From assembly GCA_945827765.1 (NCBI GenBank), contig CALZPS010000031.1, positions 1 to 11,093 on the forward strand: 11,093 nt of DNA, in the 5' to 3' direction. This stretch comes from an uncultured Lachnospiraceae bacterium (GTDB lineage: Bacteria; Bacillota; Clostridia; Lachnospirales; Lachnospiraceae). The stretch's first letter is position 1. Each line of letters begins with the position of its first letter. The notes under the pieces were generated by a model. It worked only from the letters and a program-made list of their open reading frames with translations. It had not been told where the DNA came from and ran no database searches. Positions 1-7,455 of the stretch are shown piece after piece. The position numbers and the translations under genes were made by a program.

Positions 1-2
1 AG

Positions 3-21
3 CTGTAAATGTGTATTACAG
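3..21. repeat. Short inverted repeat CTGTAA-N7-TTACAG
   Basis: Two perfect 6-bp arms (3-8 and 16-21) are separated by 7 bp. It lies about 90 bp upstream of the opp -35 element. It could be a binding site for a dimeric regulator, or the end of an upstream transcript beyond the window; no T-tract follows it. Arms this short can arise by chance, so confidence is low. Confidence 0.2.
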
Positions 22-64
22 ATGCGATGGAAGACTAAACAAGATTTATAGAGAGTTATAAAAT

Positions 65-111
65 AAAAAAACACAAAAAATCACAAAAAATTCATGAAAA
101 ATGAGATAAAA
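65..111 (+). promoter_or_regulatory. Helically phased A-tracts upstream of the opp promoter (curved DNA / UP-element-like)
   Basis: Runs of four to six A lie at 65-70, 75-80, 85-90, 97-101 and 108-111. Their centres are 10, 10, 11.5 and 10.5 bp apart, close to one helical turn. Phased A-tracts are known to bend DNA, and A-rich DNA just upstream of a -35 box can contact the RNA polymerase alpha C-terminal domains. The tracts end directly against the TTGACA at 112. The sequence shows the phasing; a role in boosting transcription is inferred. Confidence 0.6.
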
Positions 112-140
112 TTGACAAAATAGTAGAAGAATGGTAGAAT
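112..140 (+). promoter_or_regulatory. Sigma-A promoter of the opp operon
   Basis: The -35 hexamer TTGACA (112-117) matches consensus fully. A 17-bp spacer separates it from TAGAAT (135-140), a 5/6 match to the -10 box. TG at 132-133 followed by one base provides an extended -10. The predicted start point is about 147, giving a leader of roughly 145 nt before the oppA start codon. It is the best vegetative promoter in the window and drives the plus-strand operon. Confidence 0.85.
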
Positions 141-184
141 AAAGATTAAATTGAGTCAAAAAATGCAGATAACAATGAAGGCGC

Positions 185-206
185 AGAAGAAGGGGACTCT
201 TCTTCT
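185..206 (+). promoter_or_regulatory. Leader hairpin 1 in the opp 5' UTR
   Basis: AGAAGAA (185-191) pairs perfectly with TTCTTCT (200-206). Two further inner pairs, G192-C199 and G193-U198, leave the loop GGAC. No uridine run follows, so a strong terminator is unlikely. It sits two bases before a second inverted repeat. A role in RNA stability or processing is possible but not shown by the sequence. Confidence 0.45.
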
Positions 207-208
207 AT

Positions 209-234
209 TATATGCAGTATGTATACTGCATATA
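209..234. repeat. 26-bp palindrome in the opp leader (operator or hairpin 2)
   Basis: Two perfect 12-bp arms (209-220 and 223-234) flank a central GT. The half-site reads TATATGCAGTAT. As DNA, the near-perfect dyad symmetry suits a dimeric repressor placed downstream of the start point. As RNA, it would form a stable hairpin ending about 40 nt before the oppA ribosome binding site. Sequence alone does not separate the two readings. Confidence 0.5.
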
Positions 235-274
235 TAAAACCTCTGTTTATCTAAAGAAAGGAATAGACTCAAGG

Positions 275-283
275 AAAAGGAGG
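275..283 (+). promoter_or_regulatory. oppA ribosome binding site that fixes the start codon
   Basis: AAAAGGAGG lies 9 nt before the ATG at 293. It selects that ATG over an in-frame ATG at 212, which falls inside the leader palindrome and has no Shine-Dalgarno sequence. Confidence 0.85.
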
Positions 284-292
284 ATTTTTCAA

Positions 293-2551
293 ATGAAAAC
301 AGTGAAGAAATTGCTGGCTGTTACATTAGCGCTGGCAATGTGCTGCGGCATGCTGACTGCCTGCGGCGGCAATGATGCGAAGAACAACGGAAAAACAGAG
401 AAAAATGAAACACTCGTTGTTTCTGTTGAGAACGGTCTGGAGGGCAAGTTCTCCCCATTCTTCGCAGCAAGTGGTGATGATACTGACATCACTGATATGA
501 CACAGATGTATTTAATGATTGTAGACCGTGTGTCCAACCCTGTTCTGAAAGGTATCGAGGGTGAGACCCGTGCTTACAATGGTACAGACTATACTTATTA
601 TGGTCCTGCAGACATCGAGATAACAGAGAATGAAGATGGTACAGTAAGTTATGACGTTACGATGCGTGAAGATTTGGCGTTCTCCGATGGAACACCGGTA
701 GATATAGATGACGTTATTTTCACTTTATATGTATATCTGGATCCGTCTTATGATGGCTCAGCAACGATCTATTCTGCACCGATTCAGGGACTGGAAGCAT
801 ACAGAAGCGGTATGGAGACTCTGTTCAACCTGATTTTAGCAGCAGGACGTGACAATACGGATTTCACATACTGGGATGAAGCGCAGCAGACTGCATTCTG
901 GGCGGCATTGGACGAGGCCGGTGCGGCATTCGCACAGGAAATCGTAGATTACTGTGTAGATGCAGGTGCGGCTGAGGAAGGTGATGTGGCAGGCGCAGCA
1001 GCAGCCTGGGCATATGATGGACTGCCGGCAGATGCTACGACAGCAGATTTCTGGCAGGCAATGTGCGAGGCATATGACTGGGATATCATGACAATGACCT
1101 CCACAGAGAGCGCAGGAAGTACATTGGCTGATTTGATGGAAGGCTATGATGATTATGCAATTGGTATTCAGACCGGCGAGTCCGCTCCGAATATTTCCGG
1201 TATCCAGCGTACAGGCGATTACAGTATGCGTATCGTAACTGATGAACTGGATGCAACGATGATTTATAATCTGGGAGTGGCGATCGCTCCGATGCATTAT
1301 TATGGGGATGAGAGCCAGTATAATTATGATAACAACCAGTTCGGTTTCCCGAAAGGAGATCTCTCCATCGTGCGTGAGAAGACCGGTAAGCCGATGGGTG
1401 CCGGAGCGTATGTATTCAAAGAGTTCTCCAACAAGGTTGTATACCTTGAGGCAAACCCGGACTACTGCTATGGTGAGCCTAAGACGAAATATTTGAACTT
1501 CAGAGAGACGAACGAATCAGATATGCTGAACGGTATTGAGACAGGTGTTCTTGATATTGCAGACCCGTCCTACTCTATGGAAGTTGCAGAACAGATTGCA
1601 GAGATTAACGGTGTTGACGATATTAATGATTTTGAAGGAAAAGTAATCACGACTAAACTGGTTGACTTCCGTGGATATGGATATGTTGGTATTTCCGCAA
1701 AGAATGTGAAAGTAGGAGATGACGGCGCATCGGAAGCATCCAAGAACCTGCGTAAAGCACTTGCAACTGTGATTGCAGCATACCGTGATGAAGGTATTGA
1801 TTCCTATTACGGAGATACCGCATCGGTCATCAACTACCCGATTTCCAATACATCCTGGGCAGCTCCGCAGGTAACAGACGATGGATATACCGTAGCATAT
1901 TCTGTAGATGTGAACGGAAATCCGATTTATACTTCCGATATGACTGCAGAAGAGAAATATGAGGCTGCAAAACAGGCAGCACTCGGATACTTCGAGGCAG
2001 CAGGTTATACTGTGGCAGACGGAAAGGTGACCGCAGCTCCGGCCGGTGCAAAACTGGAATATACTGTAAACATTGGCGCTAACGGTGCAGGCGACCACCC
2101 GACATTTTTGATTCTCAAGAATGCAGCGGATGCATTTGCAGAGATTGGTATTACTTTGACCGTAAATGATTTGGCAAACTCCAGCGATTTATATTCATCC
2201 TATCAGAACGGCGTGGCAGAACTGTGGTGTGCGGCATGGCAGGCATCCTCTGATCCGGATATGTATCAGTTGTATCATAGTAAGGGCTCCACAAACTACT
2301 ACAACATCAACGATACAGAGTTGGATTCTTTGATTACAGATGCACGTCAGTCCACCGAGCAGTCTTACCGCAAGGGTCTGTACAAGGCTGCAATGGAGAT
2401 TATCATGGATTGGGGCGTAGAGCTTCCGGTTTACCAGAGATCCGAAGCGTATGTAGTTTCTACCGAACGTGTAGATGGGTCTTCCCTGCCAACCGATATG
2501 ACACCATATTGGACTTGGAAAGCGGAGATTGAGAAGATTAAAGTAAAATAA
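293..2551 (+). CDS. oppA: Oligopeptide ABC transporter substrate-binding lipoprotein (SBP family 5), enlarged
   Basis: This is the extracytoplasmic binding protein that captures peptides and delivers them to OppB/OppC. With the start at 293 the protein has 752 residues. Residues 1-20 are a lipoprotein signal peptide (basic MKTVKK, hydrophobic core). The lipobox LTAC at 21-24 makes Cys24 the expected lipidated residue. Family-5 features follow, including '[16 protein letters not shown]' at about 130-145, '[10 protein letters not shown]' near 369-378 and '[14 protein letters not shown]' near 643-656. Family members usually have about 500-560 residues. Much of the excess is an Ala/Asp/Glu-rich, probably helical stretch at about 165-300, rich in aromatic residues, inserted after the conserved N-terminal region. 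The gene heads the operon, behind a strong promoter and in front of an intercistronic terminator, as expected for a protein needed in excess. Peptide specificity cannot be read from sequence; another family-5 ligand such as nickel chelates or sugars remains possible. Confidence 0.93.
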   Translation: MKTVKKLLAVTLALAMCCGMLTACGGNDAKNNGKTEKNETLVVSVENGLEGKFSPFFAASGDDTDITDMTQMYLMIVDRVSNPVLKGIEGETRAYNGTDYTYYGPADIEITENEDGTVSYDVTMREDLAFSDGTPVDIDDVIFTLYVYLDPSYDGSATIYSAPIQGLEAYRSGMETLFNLILAAGRDNTDFTYWDEAQQTAFWAALDEAGAAFAQEIVDYCVDAGAAEEGDVAGAAAAWAYDGLPADATTADFWQAMCEAYDWDIMTMTSTESAGSTLADLMEGYDDYAIGIQTGESAPNISGIQRTGDYSMRIVTDELDATMIYNLGVAIAPMHYYGDESQYNYDNNQFGFPKGDLSIVREKTGKPMGAGAYVFKEFSNKVVYLEANPDYCYGEPKTKYLNFRETNESDMLNGIETGVLDIADPSYSMEVAEQIAEINGVDDINDFEGKVITTKLVDFRGYGYVGISAKNVKVGDDGASEASKNLRKALATVIAAYRDEGIDSYYGDTASVINYPISNTSWAAPQVTDDGYTVAYSVDVNGNPIYTSDMTAEEKYEAAKQAALGYFEAAGYTVADGKVTAAPAGAKLEYTVNIGANGAGDHPTFLILKNAADAFAEIGITLTVNDLANSSDLYSSYQNGVAELWCAAWQASSDPDMYQLYHSKGSTNYYNINDTELDSLITDARQSTEQSYRKGLYKAAMEIIMDWGVELPVYQRSEAYVVSTERVDGSSLPTDMTPYWTWKAEIEKIKVK

Positions 2552-2577
2552 GGTGCTTTAAGAAGAAAATATAAATC

Positions 2578-2622
2578 GGCGTTTCTGTGGCAGTTCTCAT
2601 AAAAAGGAATCTTAGAAACGTC
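2578..2622 (+). promoter_or_regulatory. Intercistronic stem-loop downstream of oppA
   Basis: Positions 2578-2586 pair with 2614-2622 in a 9-bp stem (one G-U) around CGTTTCT/AGAAACG, with a 27-nt loop. It stands between the oppA stop codon and the terminator hairpin. It could protect the 3' end of an oppA-only transcript. The long loop makes it less certain than the following hairpin. Confidence 0.4.
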
Positions 2623-2626
2623 AGCG

Positions 2627-2666
2627 GGGGGAACCGCTTTGGATAATAAACGGTTCCTCCTTTTTT
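2627..2666 (+). terminator. Partial intrinsic terminator between oppA and oppB
   Basis: Positions 2627-2640 pair with 2648-2660: 13 base pairs, including one G-U, with a single bulged C at 2637 and loop GGATAAT. Six T residues (2661-2666) follow directly. This is a strong Rho-independent terminator by shape. No convincing promoter lies between it and oppB, so read-through must feed oppBCDF. The likely result is a high ratio of binding protein to membrane complex. Confidence 0.8.
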
Positions 2667-2709
2667 ACTATACGGTTCTAAAAAACCTTTGGAGAGGAAT
2701 GATAACTGC

Positions 2710-3696
2710 ATGCGAAAATATATTGTAAAGAGACTATTGTTATCTGTTATGATTTTGTTTTGCGTCACTTTTATTATCTATACATTGCTCAGATGTCTGC
2801 CTGCATCATATGTTGAGACAACGGCCATGCAGCTTGCATCTGCACCGGGCGCAAAACCATACGAGGAGTGGCTAGAACAGCTCAATGCGGCATACGGACT
2901 AGATCAAGAAATATTGCCGGGATATATTACCTGGCTCGGACAGGCATTACGGGGACAGTTTGGAGATAGCTGGAAATATGCAATGCCTGTATTGGACAAA
3001 TTTAACGAGGTAATTTGGTTGTCTTTCATTATGGGGGCAATCGCACTGCTTCTGGAATTGATTATTGCAATCCCGCTCGGCGTGATTGCAGCAACAAAAC
3101 AGTATTCACGGACCGACTATGCAATCACGGCCGGTGCGCTGGTCGGAATTTCTCTGCCGACATTCTTTTTTGCAACAATACTAAAATTGATTTTTTCAGT
3201 GAAATTAGGCTGGTTTGACCTCTACGGACTCGTGGGACGCGATTTCGCCCTACTGGATCCTGTGGGACAGTTTCTGGATATGGCAAACCACCTTGTCCTG
3301 CCGATTGCCACGCTGGTCATTGTATCGGTGGGATCGCTGATGAGATATACCCGTACCAATATGCTGGAAGTATTGAATTCCGATTACATCCGCACGGCAC
3401 GGGCAAAGGGATTATCTGAGAAAAAAGTAATCTATGAACATGCATTCCGCAACACACTGATTCCGCTGGTGACTATCATCGGCGGTTCATTGCCGGGACT
3501 GTTCTCAGGTGCGCTGATTACAGAGACCTTGTTTACCATCCCGGGTATCGGCTATACTTCGTTTGAGGCGATGAGAATCGGAGACATTCCATTCTCCATG
3601 TTTTATATGTCTTTTTTGGCAATCCTGACGCTGGCGAGCAACCTGATTTCAGATATTTTGTATGCCGTGGTTGACCCGCGCGTACGTATTGCTTAG
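2710..3696 (+). CDS. oppB: Oligopeptide ABC transporter permease, OppB/DppB type
   Basis: One of the two integral membrane subunits that form the peptide channel; 328 residues, normal for the family. 'MRKYIVKRLL' followed by the first membrane segment (about 9-29) is the classic OppB N-terminus. Further hydrophobic segments lie near 102-123, 137-164, 193-214, 252-275 and 298-322. The cytoplasmic coupling (EAA) loop is at about 225-251: DYIRTARAKGLSEKKVIYEH, ending in NTLIP, with Gly234 as its invariant glycine. It docks on the ATPases. The C-terminus 'LYAVVDPRVRIA' is typical. I chose the ATG at 2710 because GGAGAGG (2691-2697) precedes it, at a slightly long 12 nt. A TTG at 2689 would add seven residues but overlaps this site and has none of its own. 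oppC starts 16 nt after the stop codon. Confidence 0.95.
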   Translation: MRKYIVKRLLLSVMILFCVTFIIYTLLRCLPASYVETTAMQLASAPGAKPYEEWLEQLNAAYGLDQEILPGYITWLGQALRGQFGDSWKYAMPVLDKFNEVIWLSFIMGAIALLLELIIAIPLGVIAATKQYSRTDYAITAGALVGISLPTFFFATILKLIFSVKLGWFDLYGLVGRDFALLDPVGQFLDMANHLVLPIATLVIVSVGSLMRYTRTNMLEVLNSDYIRTARAKGLSEKKVIYEHAFRNTLIPLVTIIGGSLPGLFSGALITETLFTIPGIGYTSFEAMRIGDIPFSMFYMSFLAILTLASNLISDILYAVVDPRVRIA

Positions 3697-3712
3697 AAAG
3701 GGGGATTCGGTG

Positions 3713-5248
3713 ATGCAGGAAGAGAAAAAAGTAGAATTGAAAGAACAAGAGCCGTATTCCCTGAATGATGACAGGCGTGTTAAGGTACTCTCACCGGGAG
3801 CGATGGTCGTGAAACGATTTTTCCGCAATCGTCTGGCAGTGCTGGGAATGGTCATGTTGATTGTGATGTTTATTTTCTCCTTTATCGGAGGGGTGGTCAG
3901 CCCATATGGGGAAGATGAGCAGTTTTACCGCTATGAGGATCAGATGAAGGAGTATGTCGCTGCTGTAAAGAACGAAGTATTCCGTTATACGGCTGCAGAC
4001 GGACAAAAGTTTGACAGCGTGCTGCAGGCGAAGTTCCAGCTGGCGGTGGAAAAAAAGGAAAATAGTTTTGATTATAAGGATGTAGTCTATGAGATGCAGC
4101 AGGAGGGAGAAGATCTGTACTCCATTTCTTCCGATGGTGTTCTGTTGGCAATCGCTGCCAAAGACATTGTAAATACAGAGGGAGAAGAACTTCCGTTTTC
4201 AATCAAACATGAAGCGTTGAAAGCATATGCGAATGAGCAGGAATCTTTTGCGCTGAATGGGAAAGACTATCAATTGGATGAGGAGGGAAACATTATAGAT
4301 GGTGAGAATGTGATCGGATACATCAGCCGTCTGGTCGTTTCCGCAGCTGCCCCTGATGTCAAGGTCAGCCGACAGTTTAAGGAAGAACTGGAGGCGATTA
4401 TCGATGCCGATAAAGATGAATTTGTTTTTGTCGGTGAGGACGGGACAGAATATGAGTATAAGATTTCTTACGATGCGACAACTAAGAACTGGTCTGTCAA
4501 GCAAGGAAAGGCAACCTATGTGTATGACAGTTATTCAAAACCATCTAAGGCGCATTGGCTTGGCACAGATAAAAACGGAATGGACATGCTTACCCGCCTG
4601 ATGTACGGCGGACGAGTTTCATTGATTATCGGTTTTATCGTTGTAATCATTGAGACTGTTCTTGGAGTCATTTTCGGAGGACTGGCAGGATATTTCGGTA
4701 AATGGGTTGACCAGTTGATCATGCGTATCGTGGATATTTTTTATTGTATCCCGTCGATGCCGCTGATTATCATCCTCGGTGCGGCGATGGATGCAGCTAA
4801 AGTGGATCCATCAATACGAATGTTTTATCTGATGCTGATTTTAGGCTTTTTGGGATGGCCTGCGATTGCCCGTCTCGTGCGTGGACAGATTTTGTCTCTG
4901 CGCGAGCAGGAATTTATGGCAGCGACGGAGGCATGTGGTATCCGGGTGAGCAGGAGAATATTTAAACATTTGATTCCGAACGTTATTCCACAGTTGATTG
5001 TAACTTGTACGATGAGCCTTGGGTCTACGATTATCATGGAGGCGACGTTGTCATTCTTGGGTCTGGGTGTCAAGTTCCCGTTTGCCTCCTGGGGAAATAT
5101 CATCACGGATGTAAACAGTGCCTATGTGATGACGCATTATTGGTTTGTATGGATTCCGGCGGGTATCTGTCTGTTGATTGCCGTTCTGGGATTCAACTTT
5201 GTAGGTGACGGTCTGCGCGATGCGTTCGACCCGAAAATGAAACGGTAA
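3713..5248 (+). CDS. oppC: Oligopeptide ABC transporter permease, OppC/DppC type, with a large extracytoplasmic insert
   Basis: Second channel subunit, pairing with OppB. It has 511 residues, against about 280-350 for ordinary OppC. After a cytoplasmic N-terminus comes membrane segment 1 (about 41-63), ending in SPYG. In most homologues the HWLGTD motif follows within a few dozen residues; here it comes at 281-286, so about 210 residues (67-278) are inserted outside the membrane. The insert is rich in Asp/Glu (about one in five) and appears to contain four degenerate units of a short helix followed by a strand pair. From 281 on the protein is standard: MLTRLMYGGRVSL, five more hydrophobic segments, the EAA loop EFMAATEACGIRVSRRIFKH followed by LIPN (400-423), and C-terminal 'GDGLRDAFDPKMKR'. 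AAAGGGGG (3697-3704) is 8 nt before the ATG. The reading frame is open throughout, so the insert belongs to the protein and is not an assembly error. Confidence 0.94.
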   Translation: MQEEKKVELKEQEPYSLNDDRRVKVLSPGAMVVKRFFRNRLAVLGMVMLIVMFIFSFIGGVVSPYGEDEQFYRYEDQMKEYVAAVKNEVFRYTAADGQKFDSVLQAKFQLAVEKKENSFDYKDVVYEMQQEGEDLYSISSDGVLLAIAAKDIVNTEGEELPFSIKHEALKAYANEQESFALNGKDYQLDEEGNIIDGENVIGYISRLVVSAAAPDVKVSRQFKEELEAIIDADKDEFVFVGEDGTEYEYKISYDATTKNWSVKQGKATYVYDSYSKPSKAHWLGTDKNGMDMLTRLMYGGRVSLIIGFIVVIIETVLGVIFGGLAGYFGKWVDQLIMRIVDIFYCIPSMPLIIILGAAMDAAKVDPSIRMFYLMLILGFLGWPAIARLVRGQILSLREQEFMAATEACGIRVSRRIFKHLIPNVIPQLIVTCTMSLGSTIIMEATLSFLGLGVKFPFASWGNIITDVNSAYVMTHYWFVWIPAGICLLIAVLGFNFVGDGLRDAFDPKMKR

Positions 5249-5262
5249 GGGAGGACAAAGGT

Positions 5263-6420
5263 ATGGCGAAGAAACATACAGAAGGTTATCTATCGGCGAA
5301 GGAATCCCGGCTGATTTCAAAGAGAAACCGCAAGATTACCAATGAGCTGGAGAAAAAACGCAAACGCAAAAATGTGCCGGAATCGGAATATTTGACAAAG
5401 ATGCATGATGAGCGGAATGCGGTGGAGTTTGATAATCTTCACACGTATTTCTTTACAGATGCAGGTACGGTTAAGAGCGTGGACGGCGTGAGCTTTGAAG
5501 TGCCGATTGGCAAAACGGTCGGAATCGTGGGAGAATCCGGCTGTGGAAAATCGGTAACCAGTCTGTCGCTGATGCAGTTGGTACAGCGCCCACAGGGACA
5601 GATTGTTGAAGGCGAGATTCGCCTCAATATGGGGGAAAAGGCATATGATGTGACGAAGATGCCGCAGGAGAAGATGCAGCATATCCGTGGAAATTATGTG
5701 TCTATGATTTTCCAGGAGCCAATGACCAGCCTGAATCCGGTATTTCGTATCGGAAAACAGGTGGATGAAGTAATCGCGCTCCATGACGGGGAAGGAAAAA
5801 GTAAAGAAACTATCAAGACACGGACAATTGAGCTGTTGGAGATGGTTGGCATCGCCAACAGTGAGGGTGTGTACCAGATGTATCCGCATGAACTGTCCGG
5901 AGGTATGCGGCAGAGGGTTATGATTGCCATGGCATTGGCATGTAATCCGAGGGTCATCATTGCCGATGAACCGACAACAGCGTTGGACGTGACAATTCAG
6001 GCGCAGATTCTTGATTTGCTGCGTCAGTTGAAAGACAAGATTAATTCTTCGATTATGTTGATTACACACGACTTAGGTGTGATTGCCGAGATGGCAGATT
6101 ATGTGGTAGTTATGTATGCCGGCAGGGTGGTGGAAAAAGGAACGGCGGAGGAAATCTTTGAGCATCCGTCGCATCCGTATACGATTGGTCTGATGGCTTC
6201 CAAACCGGTAGTAGGCAGACAGGTAGACAAATTGTATTCCATTCCGGGCAAGGTGCCAAATCCGATTAATATGCCGGACTACTGTTATTTCAAAGACCGC
6301 TGTGAGATGTGTGTCGAATGCTGCAGCGGGGAATATCCGCCGGAGATCAGTTTGTCAGAGACACACAAGGTAAGCTGCTACCGGTATTGCACAGAGGAGG
6401 AGGGAAAAGAAAATGGCTGA
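5263..6420 (+). CDS. oppD: Oligopeptide ABC transporter ATPase, OppD/DppD type
   Basis: One of the two ATPases that energise import. It has 385 residues. Walker A GESGCGKS is at 90-97, the Q-loop glutamine at 151 (FQEPMTSLNP), the ABC signature LSGGMRQR at 211-218, Walker B VIIADEP at 231-237 and the switch histidine in THDLG at 269. The C-terminal oligopeptide/dipeptide domain has a Cys-rich tail (Cys341, 347, 350, 353, 354, 372, 376). Structures of DppD/OppD homologues show a [4Fe-4S] cluster bound by conserved cysteines in this domain, so a cluster is plausible here. Unusual is a basic N-terminal extension: the ABC core begins near residue 54, and residues 1-37 contain about 14 Lys/Arg. 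AAGGGAGG (5247-5254), overlapping the oppC stop codon, is 8 nt before the ATG. The last 8 nt overlap oppF. Confidence 0.95.
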   Translation: MAKKHTEGYLSAKESRLISKRNRKITNELEKKRKRKNVPESEYLTKMHDERNAVEFDNLHTYFFTDAGTVKSVDGVSFEVPIGKTVGIVGESGCGKSVTSLSLMQLVQRPQGQIVEGEIRLNMGEKAYDVTKMPQEKMQHIRGNYVSMIFQEPMTSLNPVFRIGKQVDEVIALHDGEGKSKETIKTRTIELLEMVGIANSEGVYQMYPHELSGGMRQRVMIAMALACNPRVIIADEPTTALDVTIQAQILDLLRQLKDKINSSIMLITHDLGVIAEMADYVVVMYAGRVVEKGTAEEIFEHPSHPYTIGLMASKPVVGRQVDKLYSIPGKVPNPINMPDYCYFKDRCEMCVECCSGEYPPEISLSETHKVSCYRYCTEEEGKENG

Positions 6421-7435
6421 TAAGAAAATAGTGACAGAAGACTATGAACCTCTGACTTATGATCCGCAGTATATACTGATGGTCAATCAACTGAAAAAAT
6501 ACTTCCCGATTAAGGGCGGGATGGTTTCCAGAGTTGTAGGGCATGTGAAAGCAGTGGATGGTGTTACATTCAATCTGAAACGTGGTACGACGATGGGACT
6601 GGTAGGAGAATCCGGATGCGGCAAGACGACGACCGGTCGTACCATCCTGAGACTGGCGGGAGAGAAGACCGGTGGTCAGGTGTTGTTTAACGGCAAAGAG
6701 GTCTATGACCTGACGAATAAAGAGATGCGTGCGATGCGCACGAAGATGCAGATTATTTTTCAGGACCCATTTTCCAGTCTCTCACCGCGCCTTCCGATTG
6801 GTGAGATTATCGGCGAGGCTGTGCGGGAGCATAATCTGGTATCAAAGGCGGAGTTTAATGACTATATCGATAAAGTGATGGATAACTGCGGTCTTCAGCC
6901 GTTTCATAAAGACCGTTATCCACATGAATTTTCAGGCGGACAGCGCCAGCGTATCTGTATTGCACGTGCTCTGGCTTTGAATCCGGAGTTTATTGTCTGC
7001 GACGAGCCGGTATCCGCGCTGGATGTATCGATTCAGGCTCAGATTATCAATTTGCTGAATGAACTTCAGGAGCAGTATAATCTGACGTATCTGTTCATCT
7101 CGCATGATTTGTCGGTGGTAGAGCATATTTCGGATACGGTCGGTGTCATGTATTTGGGCAACCTCGTGGAATATGGCGAGAAAGCGGACTTATTTAAAAA
7201 TCCGCTTCATCCTTATACGAAGGCACTGTTCTCGGCAATCCCGATTCCGGACCCGAAGGCGAAGATGAATCGTATCGTGCTGGAAGGGACGATTCCTTCT
7301 CCGGCCAATCCACCGGAAGGCTGTAAGTTCCATACGCGCTGTGCACATTGTATGGAGCGATGTAAGCATGAGGTTCCGGTGCAGAAAGAAGTTGAGCCTG
7401 GACATTATGTAGTATGCCATCTTTATGATGAATAA
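6413..7435 (+). CDS. oppF: Oligopeptide ABC transporter ATPase, OppF/DppF type
   Basis: The partner ATPase of OppD; 340 residues, usual for the family. The N-terminus 'LMVNQLKKYFPIKGG' is characteristic of OppF rather than OppD. Walker A GESGCGKTT lies at 65-73, the Q-loop glutamine at 117 (FQDPFSSLSP), the signature FSGGQRQR at 173-180, Walker B FIVCDEP at 193-199 and the switch histidine at 231 (SHDLS). Four cysteines (304, 310, 313, 317) plus Cys335 in the C-terminal oligopeptide domain repeat the pattern seen in OppD. The start overlaps the last 8 nt of oppD, and a strong GAGGAGGAGGG (6394-6404) lies inside oppD, so translation is probably coupled. Catalytic motifs are complete. Confidence 0.95.
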   Translation: MADKKIVTEDYEPLTYDPQYILMVNQLKKYFPIKGGMVSRVVGHVKAVDGVTFNLKRGTTMGLVGESGCGKTTTGRTILRLAGEKTGGQVLFNGKEVYDLTNKEMRAMRTKMQIIFQDPFSSLSPRLPIGEIIGEAVREHNLVSKAEFNDYIDKVMDNCGLQPFHKDRYPHEFSGGQRQRICIARALALNPEFIVCDEPVSALDVSIQAQIINLLNELQEQYNLTYLFISHDLSVVEHISDTVGVMYLGNLVEYGEKADLFKNPLHPYTKALFSAIPIPDPKAKMNRIVLEGTIPSPANPPEGCKFHTRCAHCMERCKHEVPVQKEVEPGHYVVCHLYDE

Positions 7436-7455
7436 GGAAAGCAGGACATTAGAAT

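Noticed and set aside
212..292. Longer oppA reading frame starting at the ATG at 212, adding 27 residues
   Set aside because: That ATG lies inside the leader palindrome and has no ribosome binding site. The added residues would sit before a normal lipoprotein signal peptide, and the ATG at 293 has an excellent AAAAGGAGG.
836..2098. Minus-strand open frames of 153 and 193 codons opposite oppA
   Set aside because: Their composition (many Cys, Ile, His) is that of antisense translation. The plus-strand gene is intact and convincing over the whole stretch.
2622..2666. T-box-like string (GGGGGGAACCGC resembles the T-box core GGGTGGAACCGC) before oppB
   Set aside because: Only about 75 nt separate it from the oppA stop codon, too little for a T-box Stem I and specifier loop. 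The match falls short of the conserved core, and the string is explained as the 5' arm of the intrinsic terminator.
5317..6069. 250-codon open frame on the minus strand opposite oppD
   Set aside because: It is the antisense shadow of a well-conserved ATPase gene. It has no recognisable protein pattern, is rich in His/Cys/Leu as such shadows are, and has no supporting ribosome binding site.
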